Shown here: positions 34,870-64,000 of the stretch, piece by piece
Layout: every line of letters begins with the position of its first letter
Numbering within the stretch: the first letter of the stretch is position 1
Source: Brevipalpus yothersi
Lineage: Eukaryota > Arthropoda > Arachnida > Trombidiformes > Tenuipalpidae
Length of the DNA: 64,000 nt
Assembly: GCA_003956705.1 (NCBI GenBank)
Contig: QZCP01000121.1
Coordinates: 62,001 to 126,000, forward strand
Reading direction: 5' to 3'
Position numbers and translations under genes: made by a program
Notes under the pieces: generated by a model
Database searches by the model: none
The model's input: the letters and a program-made list of their open reading frames with translations, nothing else
Told to the model about the DNA's origin: nothing

Positions 34870-35930
34870 TAATTCGAATTTTAACATCACATTATTACAA
34901 TTAATCACGTTAATCTATTTACAGTAACTTGTTGGAGCGATCGTTCTAGGCAAGAATTTCAAAACATTCAGAGGTACACAGCTGACAACTGTTAGAAGGA
35001 ATGCTTTTCATGCAAAGACACATGTCATTATGAATTGTTCATCAAAATACTGCGGAAATATGACAAACGTCAGCACACAAAAGTTCTGCAAACACCATCA
35101 ACCAGTGCCAGGTACGTACGGTGAATTCGAGCATCAATAGTTCAGTAAGAATGACCGATGTGAATGTTATTGCAACCACATGTATCAGTTCATCATTGAA
35201 TAGAAGCATGGCTCCATACATTATAACCCCACCTTGATAAATACTAATTAAAACCCAGATGAAAAAGGTCTTATAGGTTAGAGATCGGCCTTTCATCAGC
35301 TTATATAGCTCAGGATAACGTAAGACTAGGTGAGATGGTACATCTTTGTCCAAAACTAGAGAAAAAACAGGGAACATTGTGTATACCGTAGCATAGCCAA
35401 CTAGCAATAGACTCGGATAAAGTGCAACTGAGGCAAAGTAGAATATTGAAGAGAATATGGCCTGAAGAACGGATATTATCAGGCCTCTATGAATGATGAA
35501 CTGACACAGTTGCGCCGATCTCTTGTAACGACGACTACCATGATAGGCATTGATTTTGAGGTGAATAAGCTGTTTCTGGGATAGCAGAAACTTCCTCAAA
35601 ATATTCAGATGTGTAGGACACTTCCAAGATGAATATTTTCGAACACCATCTCAATGGGTGTAAGTGTACCTGTTTTATCAGTAAAAAGGTAAGAAATTCT
35701 TCCAAGAACTTCTGAACCAGAATCTATTCGATGGGCCATTGAAGCCTTTTAAACAAATCATAGCAGTTGGAAGGTGAATAATTGCGATGAAAAGCACTTC
35801 GGTTAGCTAACTCACCTCATTTTCAGGAGACGAGCTTTGCTCCTTGGTTCGAGATTCATTATAGTCTTTGTTTCCGGGCCAGTATAGATTACAACTCAAG
35901 TAGCAGTACCAGACTCGACCCAACTAAGTT
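34870..35930 (-). pseudogene. ATP9 flippase pseudogene fragment 3 with an apparently identical 3' patch
   Basis: It reaches further 5' than the other fragments (to the region equivalent to about 41110). It then has deletions and joins the region equivalent to 40570 directly to 39205, removing most of the cytoplasmic domains. From about 35130 to 35526 it appears base-for-base identical to the live gene (about 38815-39214), while its flanks are clearly diverged. The readable frame 35599-35042 contains several C-terminal membrane segments but no catalytic site. Confidence 0.9.
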
Positions 35931-36792
35931 CATGAAATGGGGATCAATATGAAGAAAAATTTTTAAAACTTTTTTGTCAAGAGAATCTCAATCTTAGCTC
36001 ATGATAAGAAAAAATGAATAAATATCTCAATTGAAACTCCTGCCATCATTTAAGAATGAAAGGACAACCGATTATATCGAAAAATTTAATCTTAGCCCAT
36101 CAAAAAAGTGATATCTCGGTTGCATTTTGTACGAGTTTCGAATAGCAATCAGGGAAAGAGAGTGAACAAGTGAAGGAAGGAAGAAGAGAGAAACATATGA
36201 GAATTTGAGCCAGCATTGAGAATGATATTTTTGGGAAAGGCAGGCATGAAAGTTTGACCCCTTTTACATCAATTGATCCATCAATAGGAGAATTCCATGC
36301 TTATTTCTAAAATTCTTCCGGTAGTGGGAAATCTTGAATCATTTAACAGTCTTGTGAAAGTTAATGTCATTAGGAGAGTGCACTTGGTGCTGAAGATACT
36401 GCGTTCGAGGTTGTGAAGGTTCAACAATGGCCCTCAAAGAACAACTGGCCCCGATCGAATGAACACGAGGACACATTGTGCTTAAGCTGAGGAGCTTAAA
36501 AGTGTCTTAAGAAATCTATGGATCTATCTTAATACAGGATAGAGAGATATGAGCATCTGTCTTGACGTTGTACGGATCCAAGAACTGCGTCATTTGATTT
36601 GATGTTGATCAAATCAAATTATACGTCAGATTCATTATGTCAAACATAGTTGTTCATTCTGTGTTTTGTTCATCAGCATTTAGACTATGAATATTGATCA
36701 TTTTTGTCAAGATTCCATTTCATACTCCAATGATATTTGCAATTTTTGAACTATCATCAATCAAAGAGCAAAAGAGAAAAACAATCACTTAC

Positions 36793-36906
36793 CTGATGTA
36801 TGTGATGGAAATTTATCGAGTTGACTGAATTAAGCATTAGAAGACTGATGGAGAAGCCATGGATACAATACCGACCAAAAAAGAGCAACAGAGTGTGATT
36901 GGACAT
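36793..36906 (-). pseudogene. Relic copy of the LEV-10-like signal-peptide exon (4)
   Basis: A 114-base counterpart of exon 1 with one base missing in the TTCTTTTGG stretch, which shifts the frame. A CAG|gtaagt donor is kept but in the wrong phase. The flank down to about 36090 also matches LEV-10 intron 1, so this unit keeps more of the intron than the others. Confidence 0.85.
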
Positions 36907-37237
36907 GGCCCAGTACGGCTTAGCTGAGCATCAATTAATATTAAAATATGCTTCTAGCATCAATGTAATCGAGGTTTATCGATACAATATTGTTCTAAAG
37001 AATGAAGTGTAAAAATTTCGTAAGCAAACGAGTTGGTCACCATCACAAAAACTTGAATCTTCCTGAAATCCTTGAAACTGAAAGGAGAGACAGCCAATAT
37101 AAGAATGTAAAAAGAATTCTTTTGTCGAGAAAATCTCAATTCTACCTCATGAAAAGAAAAAATAAATAAATATTCTAATCGAAACTGTTGACTCTGGAAG
37201 AAGAATGAAAAGACAATCGTTTATATCGAAAATTTAA

Positions 37238-38226
37238 TCATAATTCTTCAGAGTAAAAATATTGAACCAGACAAATGATTATCAAAGAGAAAATGATTAC
37301 AATACACAGGCTAATGATTACATACAAATAAACTCTCAAATATTGTTTTCTCAACGTGAGGGCCTCATTTCCAGAGCCAATATTGGGGGATTCATATTCA
37401 CATGAGCCATCGGAACACTCAGAGGTATAATTAGAATTGGTGGAGATTTCAACCAGAGAAATGCTTCGCGTTTCTGGTTTCTTCGAAGTTTTCCCTGTTG
37501 TTGCCGGTGTAGCTGTGGTCATTGTTGTATCGCATCGCTTAACACAGATTCTCATTTTCTTGACGAATGTTCCATTGAGCAGATCATCGAGGCTGGATTT
37601 TGGTTTTACTTGTCCCAATTTACTGCCTTGAACCAAGAAAAGAACATTCATACACTTTTTTGTACTCTTTTTGGAGCCAAGAGGACGAGTGAAAGAGTAA
37701 GAGACGGTGTCAGAATCGTAGATGAGTTTGTGATCGTCTTTCATCCATTCCTGAAAATAGCGAAGACCAGCGGATCCGGATATGGTTGCATGACGAACGG
37801 GAAATTTTGGGAAAGCTCGACTAACAACAACAACTTCACTAACTTTCGAGCCTTTTGAACGTTTGGATTCTTTTTCTAGCTCTATGCCAGACCAAGGATG
37901 GATGTTTTTGATAGCCAAATTGAATTTGATCTTACCATTGTTGACTTTCCAATCAACTTTGTAAAAACAATTTGAACTACAATTCATTGGGGCAGTAAAT
38001 GATCCTTGCGAGGGACAAGAATCACTCTCAACTGGAAACACAATCAAAAAGATGATAATCGTTGATAAAATAGCTGTTGAAAGCATGGCTTGACAATCTG
38101 GAGACTTCGCTGTAAACATATTGGATGTGGATATCGATCGAAAACTTTTAACCTGAGAAGTAGACAGATCAAGTGTTTTTTCTAATCTGTTCAATTCTTG
38201 AGCTCATTTACCTCTCCACCACACAT
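37238..38226 (-). CDS. DOMON-like type I membrane protein, copy A (intact, probable parent)
   Basis: The main exon 38152-37238 is open. The family Met MFTAKS at 38119 gives 293 residues. A short 5' exon (38226-38212, MCGGE, then gtaaat) joins in phase 0 at tctcag|GTTAAAAG and would add residues. From 38119: signal peptide about 1-32; DOMON-like domain about 40-160 (VDWKVNNGKIKFNL, HPWSGIELEKES, DDHKLIYD, YSFTRPL, CMNVLFLVQG); RICVKRC; a Thr/Ser/Lys stalk with TTATPATTGK; GSCEYESPNIG; a transmembrane helix about 263-287 (VYLYVIISLCIVIIFSLII); and a short tail. DOMON domains bind haem or sugars in other proteins, but I see no clear haem-ligand pattern. It is the only copy that keeps the membrane anchor and sits next to the live ATP9 gene. 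The family call rests on fold-type motifs. Confidence 0.7.
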
Positions 38227-38579
38227 CAAGTGACCTGGAGAGATGTCGATAGGGTTTCATTGAGAAAAGAAGGTCCCGAGTTTATCTCTTTCTCGTCAAA
38301 ATTCAGATGTCCCAACACATCCTATTGGCCAGCTCTGGATGTCATTGGGAAGAGAGATCAGGTCAAATCAAGAGATGCGACCTCGGAGACTCGTTCCCAA
38401 GGTTGAGAGAGATTTGATGTAGTTTCGTCGTCTCCCGTGATGGGAAAAAATTTACCAGCATTCGCAGTGAAAAGAAATGATTTAATGGGTTAGAGACACA
38501 CATTTTCTATCGTCAACATGAATTCAGCCTCCTTCTTCTTACAATGGTTCGAATTTTAACTTCACATTATTACAATTCA

Positions 38580-41500
38580 TCACGTTAATTTACAGTGACT
38601 CGGTGGAGCGATCTTTCTATGCAAGAATTTCAAAACATAGAGAGGTACACAGCTAACAACTGTTAGAAGGAATACTTTCCATGCAAAGGCACAAGTCATT
38701 ATGAATTGTTCATCAAAATACTGCGGAAATATGACTAACGTCAGCACATAGAAGGCGAGGCTCGTAAGTTCTGCGACCACCATCAACCAGTGCCAGGTAC
38801 GTACGGTGAATGCGAGCATCAGTAGTTCAGTAAGAATGACCGATGTGAATGTTATTGCAACCACATGTATCAGTTCATCATTGAATAGAAGCATGGCTCC
38901 ATACATTATAACCCCACCTTGATAAATACTAATTAAAACCCAGATGAAAAAGGTCTTATAGGTTAGAGATCGGCCTTTCATCAGCTTATATAGCTCAGGA
39001 TAACGTAAGACTAGGTGAGATGGTACATCTTTGTCCAAAACTAGAGAAAAAACAGGGAACATTGTGTATACCGTAGCATAGCCAACTAGCAATAGACTCG
39101 GATAAAGTGCAACTGAGGCAAAGTAGAATATTGAAGAGAATATGGCCTGAAGAACGGATATTATCAGGCCTCTATGAATGATGAACTGACACAGTTGCGC
39201 CGATCTCTTGTAACTATAACGACCGTGGAGCAATATTAGGCGATAGATGTGATTGAATTGGATGATGGAAAAATCTGCAGCTAATGATGCTTGTTGTCCT
39301 TCTTTACCAACTATACCAATGCCCACAGCAGCAGTCTGAATCATGCTGACATCGTTTCCACCATCACCAATGGCACAAGCTCTTCTTTTGGTATAATTTT
39401 GTATCAGTCTAACTACTTCAGCTTTTTGCGTTGGAGAACATCGACAGCAAATTACAGCAGGACATTGGCAGGATATCTCCATAAAATCTTGGGCATAATT
39501 TTTAAGACATATTTCTAAATCTTCCCCTCTGATAACCAAAGGACGCTCAATGTGACGACGAAGATTGTTCAGTTCCATATTTGCATCATAACGTGATTCA
39601 ATCGAGCGAAAAACATACATCTCCTGCATCCTTTTCACTAGTTGAGATGCTTTGGCGATGCTTTGTGCTGTCTCTAACTTGTCACCAGTTAACATCCATA
39701 TTCTTATACCAGCATCTTGTAGACCCTTAAGCGTTGTGGCAACACCTTCTTGAAGCCTATCCTCGACACCTGGAAAGAAAGAAAATTCGTGAGAATCGTT
39801 CAAAAAACTACAAATATGTTAACTCACCTGTTAAACAAAGGAGCTCCATATCTTTTTCAAGAGTTGATAAGACGGCACTCATTCGAGCAGCTCTATCGTG
39901 GAGACACAGTTTTGCTTGCTCATATCTGAACTGGAAATCACTGTAATTCTCTTCTGTCAAAAATTTACGTGAAACAACCAATGTTCGTAGACCAGTGCGA
40001 GCCATATTATCACACTGTTCCTGTAGCCAGTCACTATATTGTATTATGGGACTCATGACAACATCGGCACCCTTTAGAAAGAAGATAATTTCTTTCGTCA
40101 TCATGTCTCTCACTATGATTCCCATTCTTTTGGTTTCAGATGAGAAGGGAAATATTTGAAGGATCTCATAGTTCATTGTGATGCCAAGCGGATTACGCAG
40201 TTTCATAGATGTCAAATCGCGATGAACTAAAGCGAGACCAACTTTTTCAGTCCATTGAACGAGAGCAACTTCATCTGGGCTTGATGCTTGATAAGATATG
40301 CCATTGCCTCGTGCGGAAAGAGGTATAACAACAGATGAGTTACCCTGAGAAGCAGACTGATCACCACCCATCAGATCGGCATTTACGGAGGCATTTGCTC
40401 CAGCGAAAGATTCTACCTCGGTATCATAAGATGGAGTGACGTTGTGACAGAGGGCGATTGCCGCTACTGCTGACTGAACTCTGTAGATAGTGTCGCGGTC
40501 CACTTCGTAAGAATCGACACGATTATGTTTGGTGTGGAATCTTTTTTCTGACGAAATAGATATGTTGGACGCAGAGCTGTCCTGGCGACGATGACTACCA
40601 TGATAGGCTTGATTTTGAGGTGAATAAGCTGTTCGTAAAATAGCAGCAACTTCCTCAAAATATTCAGGTGTGTAGGACACTTTCCCGAGATGGATCTTTT
40701 TGAACACCATCTCATTGCGTGTAAGTGTACCTGTTTTATCAGTAAAAAGGTAAGAAATTCTTCCAAGATCTTCTGGTATTGTTGTCGTTCGAACGATTGT
40801 CCCAGGAATTTCCATATCTCTTTGGATCATAAAAGAATAAGCAACACGAGCCATTTCAAGATTGACTCTCAATGAAATGGGAATCATATAGGAAAAAAGA
40901 AGTAAAAATCTGAACCAGAATCTATACCAAGGGCCATTGAAGCCTTTCAAACAAATCATAGCAGTTGAGAGGAGAATAACTGCGATGAAAAGCACTTTGG
41001 TTAGCTCATTCACCTCAATATCCAGGAGACAAACTTTGCTCCTTGGTTCGAGATTATTCATTACACTTCTTGTTTCCGGGCCAGTATAGATTACAACTCC
41101 AGTAGCAGTACCAGAGGCAATGACAGTGTTCGCCCACAATGTGTTCTCGATACTGAGAGAAACAGGGGCTTCATTGAGAGTGAATTTGCCATTAAAACTA
41201 TGAATGTCTCTTCGAGGTTCCTCAGTGTGGACAATAGCATCACATTTGAAAATCTCTTCAATTGAATCAAACTCTTGGGTTGCAGGCACTGCCAACCGAA
41301 GTTTCCAATCAGTTTCACCATCCAATTGATCAGTTCTGATGAAACATGCGCCATTTCTTTCACTGGTCTTCAAGAAGATCATATCAGCTGGTACACGCTG
41401 ATCTTTATCCACAATAATTATATCACCGACACGTATTTTGGAACTAGCCAAAACTATGACACCATCGGCAGTTAGTACACGATAAAATTGAGAATTAACT

Positions 41501-42562
41501 TGCTTATCACGCTTATAACGGAGTACATCATCCACTGCTTCTCGTATGAGAGTGACAGCGAGTACAAAACCAAGTGGTGCCCAATAAGTGTAGAGCAAAC
41601 CAACTTTAAATTCTGATATAAACTGGGAGCAGGCCATTCCCAGAAAATATAGATTAAGAAAAAATTTAAACTGATTGAAGAGAACCATTGGCAAGAATGT
41701 GATCAAGTTGTACTTTTGATTGCGTATGATGTTCGATGGATATTCTTCACGTTCACTGGGCCTACCAACGGTCACTGTTCTTGCCTCATAATGTTTTTTG
41801 CGACACAATAGGCCCCCCATTGTGGTGATCGATTTCAGTAGACTGTTACAGGGACAACACAACCAGGAGATGATTCTGTTGGATGGAGATGATAAAGAGG
41901 AAGATGAGTTCAGCTGATCGGAATCCAGGCTTGGTCTCTTGCTGGAAGAATGTAAACACAAGAGGTTATAAAATGAAATCTCTCATTATATGAACACATT
42001 CCGAAGATAGATAGTGTAAAGATAATGTATTACTATGTAAAATGATTAAATGAAATAGAAATGACCAAATTGAGCAAGAATATATTTATATATTTACAAA
42101 CTATCGGAAGGAAAATGTGTTGAGAGGTGATATATTAGTGTTAGTATTAATATCGGAAGACGATAGAGTGATGAATGAAGTTGGGAAGCTATGAAAATGG
42201 TGATGGATAGATGGATAGAGAGACAGACAGAAAGAGAGAAAGAGAGAGAGGAAAGAGGAAAGAGTCTAGGGTTAATTGCAATGGCGATGAGTAAGCAAAA
42301 TAGTGATATGAAGTGAATATGAGTGGGTACTCATATTGGCAAGAGAGGAAGATAGATAGAGAGACTCGCCATCATTTTGATTAAAACAAGCGTTTATAAT
42401 TTCTCACCCAAGAGGCAGAAGATAGCTTGTCCGATGATTTCTGTTTGTGGATCGAGAATGCAATAGTGAATCGTTTTCAGTAGATTCTTCAATACTATCA
42501 CTATTGGATGAATTGCCGCTTGGATTAGAAGTGGTGGTGGACGCCCAGCTATCTTTGATCAT
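38580..42562 (-). CDS. ATP9: ATP9-type P4-ATPase (phospholipid flippase), 3 exons, 1152 aa
   Basis: Exons 42562-42408, 41941-39828 and 39769-38580, phases 2 and 1 consistent. The first exon gives a Ser/Asn-rich N-terminus (MIKDSWASTTTSNPSG and onward) that is longer than in vertebrate ATP9A/B. Then come NIIRNQKYNLITFLP and LFNQFKFFLNLYFL (first helices), DGETDWKLR near residue 259 (actuator loop; DGET is the P4 form), the phosphorylation motif DKTGTLTRNE with Asp453, a nucleotide-binding domain, TGDKLETA near 785, CCRCSPTQKAEVV, GDGGNDVSM near 892, and the C-terminal helices ending in PPSHCKLT. These words and the PISLRVNLEMAR helix are those of the Neo1/ATP9 branch, which works in Golgi and endosomes without a CDC50 subunit. 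An in-frame TGA 21 bases upstream fixes the start at 42562. The start overlaps the TRIAP1 stop. Confidence 0.95.
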
Positions 42563-42750
42563 TGATTTGCGGTGGATAAATCAATTTTCTTACTTTTGAT
42601 GGCTTTCAGTACACACTTTTGATATTGTTGAAATAGATTACCACAAGGATCTTGATTATCACCTTTCAAAAATTTGTTTGTGAACCAATCGTCAAAACAT
42701 TTGTCGTATTCACGTTTGAGATTGGTACATTCCTCGCCAACACTATTCAT
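42559..42750 (-). CDS. Triap1: TRIAP1/Mdm35 twin-CX9C intermembrane-space protein (63 aa)
   Basis: 63 residues in one exon. MNSVGEECTNLKREYDKC and CGNLFQQYQKC form the two CX9C motifs, and WFTNKFLKGD sits between the helices, as in TRIAP1 of animals (about 76 residues) and yeast Mdm35. These small proteins fold by disulfide relay in the mitochondrial intermembrane space and partner PRELI/Ups1 proteins to carry phosphatidic acid. The C-terminus is a little shorter than in vertebrates. The stop TGA (42561-42559) shares bases with the ATG of the ATP9 gene (42562-42560). No intron or AG acceptor separates the two, so one transcript may carry both frames. Confidence 0.93.
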   Translation of the reverse strand: MNSVGEECTNLKREYDKCFDDWFTNKFLKGDNQDPCGNLFQQYQKCVLKAIKSKKIDLSTANQ

Positions 42751-44669
42751 TGAGATAGTGAATCAGATAAGTCGTATGAATATACACCAAACACACACAC
42801 ACAAATGAAAAGAGAGTATAATCAAACAGAATAATTATAATAGCCCAAAAAAAGTGATGGAGAGAAAGAGAAAGAGATAGATAAACCTTCACAATGTAGA
42901 AAGAGAAATAGATAGGTATGAATGATTGTTTATGACAATATACAAGAGATATAATTTTTTTTTCTCAGGAAACCAGTGATGATGCTGATGAGTAATGATG
43001 ATGATTTTGGTGGCCGATGTGTTTTGTTTATGAAATGGCTACAAATTGAAATAACAAAATTAACATAAGCAAACGAACGATAGAAAGAGATAGAAAGAGA
43101 GAAAGAGAGAGAGGGGAGAGATGGAGTGTAAATTTAAGGTAAACAAAACAAAAAAGGACCACTAATTATGTAATATCAATAATATCAATAATAATAATAA
43201 ACAATGTTGTTGAAGGCTACTGATTGTGTATATCAAAGAGAGAGAGATAGACAGAGGCTGAGAAAAGAGAGAGAGAATATGTGGCCAATGTGTTCAGGTG
43301 TTGAAAGGTGAACAGAGATCAAAGATCAAAGGTGAAATGGTGATCAGAAGTGAGAGGTAAATATGATGAGAAAAGATTTGTGAGTGTTTAGTATAAACAA
43401 GTATCACAAGATGATGTAGTCAGATAGTTAAACTGATCATAATTTAAATTGCGATTTACATACAGATAATAAACATTGATGTTTCTCTTACATTTTAATT
43501 CGATTCGGGAATAAATGAACACTAGATGGAGACAGCCTCAAGATGACTGTAATTCAAAAAATTTTAGCGCGATTTACAATGTACAGTTATTTCGATTCTC
43601 AATCATGAAACCTCACTTTCGACTTTCATGGAAAGATGGCAGATTCATTCTCATTGGATTCTGGATCATTTGAAACTTTCTCTCTCTCTCTCTTTCTCTC
43701 TCTCAATTTTGCTCTCTCTTTCTCGTCAACTATTAGTGCAATCGTGTCCATAGTTTAAGTCATGCAGTAACGATGTAAACTTCCGATTCTTTCGTCTCCA
43801 ATAGAATATTATGAAGTTCATCGTCAGAACTATGATATATAATCATCATTCGTGATTACATAGATAAAATTGGTCAATTTTTTCTTCTTTTCTTCCGCTC
43901 ATTTTCAAGGTAGCCTATTAGTTGTTGAAGCTACTCTGAGAAAATTGTGTTCAACTTATATTACTATGATCAAGTTTTCTCGTCAACTCATTTGACTCAT
44001 TTTACGAATCAAGAAAAAAAAATGAATTGTGATCAGTTCAAAATTGTTCTGATCTTATTGTTGTCCATCTTTACTCAATAATTCTGATTAGTTTAAGTTG
44101 TTGGTAGGGAAAAACTTTTTTCCCACATCATTCTTCGTTACGATTTTTCGTGCTTCTCCGTGTGTTACACAATACCTATATCCAGGGACTTGATTTCAAC
44201 TAATCGAAAAGATGCCAAGTGATCCAATTTGAATTGAGTAATTGTTAACAGGGAACAGATCAATTGGAAATCTTTTGATATCAAATCAAAAGTGTTCAAT
44301 GCGATAGTGGAAGAGAAAAAAAGAGAAGAAAAAAACTTGTGTACAGAAAATATTGCCGCCTTCCTTGATATCTATGTATTTATATCTTGAAATCCTTGAA
44401 TCCTTACAAAATGACATTTACCTCAATCATCAATTACTCTTGAGTGTCCTTAAACTTGATAAATATAATTTTCAATCGATATATTCCAATTTATCTCGCT
44501 AACTCATCTCACACCGGGTTACAAATCAAACATTTTTGACATATTACCACTCTGATCATCTTATTCTTATTGACCATCGGTCTTGTTGACTTAATTTCAA
44601 CTCTTTCGAAATAATAATAATGATGATAATAATAACGGTAATTGTGATGATAATCAATTCGGTGTGATT
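42751..44669. other. Divergent promoter region between TRIAP1 and the class B GPCR
   Basis: The two genes are transcribed away from each other across 1.9 kb. The stretch is AT-rich with scattered short GA/CT runs (for example 43080-43125 and 43680-43705) and ATAATAATA simple sequence next to the receptor start. No promoter element or coding frame was recognised with confidence. Confidence 0.6.

Positions 44670-64000
<19,331 letters not shown>

Noticed and set aside
22430..38230. Transposon-driven origin of the array
   Set aside because: No terminal inverted repeats, long terminal repeats, transposase or reverse transcriptase sequence was seen; the units are segmental copies of neighbouring genes and keep introns.

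Overview
This is a eukaryotic window, about one third G+C. It has spliced genes, short introns with gtaag/gtgag donors and pyrimidine-tract acceptors, and many long (GA/CT)n tracts. The gene families (an even-skipped homeobox, a LEV-10-type CUB receptor, a parathyroid-hormone-receptor-like class B GPCR) and the homeodomain sequence point to an arthropod. A chelicerate such as a mite is my guess only.

Layout, left to right. (1) 124-1403, minus: the 5' part of an even-skipped/Evx gene in three exons, running off the left edge. (2) 1.4-7.2 kb: intergenic and microsatellite-rich. (3) 7242-7763, plus: an unrecognised single-pass membrane protein. (4) 9074-22045, minus: a LEV-10-like receptor rebuilt from 12 exons with all splice phases consistent (843 residues: signal peptide, five CUB domains, one LDL-receptor class A repeat, one transmembrane helix, short tail). 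Its fourth intron holds a perfect 43-bp inverted repeat. (5) 22.4-38.2 kb, minus: a tandem array of damaged copies of a cassette made of the 3' part of the ATP9 flippase gene, a DOMON-like secreted or membrane gene, and the signal-peptide exon and intron-1 edge of the LEV-10 gene. The DOMON-like family has one membrane-anchored member (37.2-38.2 kb), five copies with open frames that lost the anchor, one broken copy and a tail fragment. Four decayed signal-peptide exons and several ATP9 fragments mark the units. (6) 38580-42562, minus: the intact ATP9-type P4-ATPase gene (three exons, 1152 residues). (7) 42559-42750, minus: TRIAP1/Mdm35, whose stop codon overlaps the ATP9 start codon as ATGA. 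(8) 44670 to beyond 64000, plus: the 5' part of a PTH-receptor-like class B GPCR with a 17.7-kb intron.

TRIAP1 (mitochondrial phospholipid transfer) and ATP9 (phospholipid flippase) are both lipid-handling proteins and may share a transcript. LEV-10 proteins organise neurotransmitter receptors at the cell surface. The most unusual material is the ATP9/DOMON/LEV-10 array: three unit junctions share one breakpoint, one ATP9 relic carries a patch that looks identical to the live gene, and several DOMON copies stayed open while losing their anchor. Gene structures were built by reading splice sites and checking phase by hand; no database search was run.
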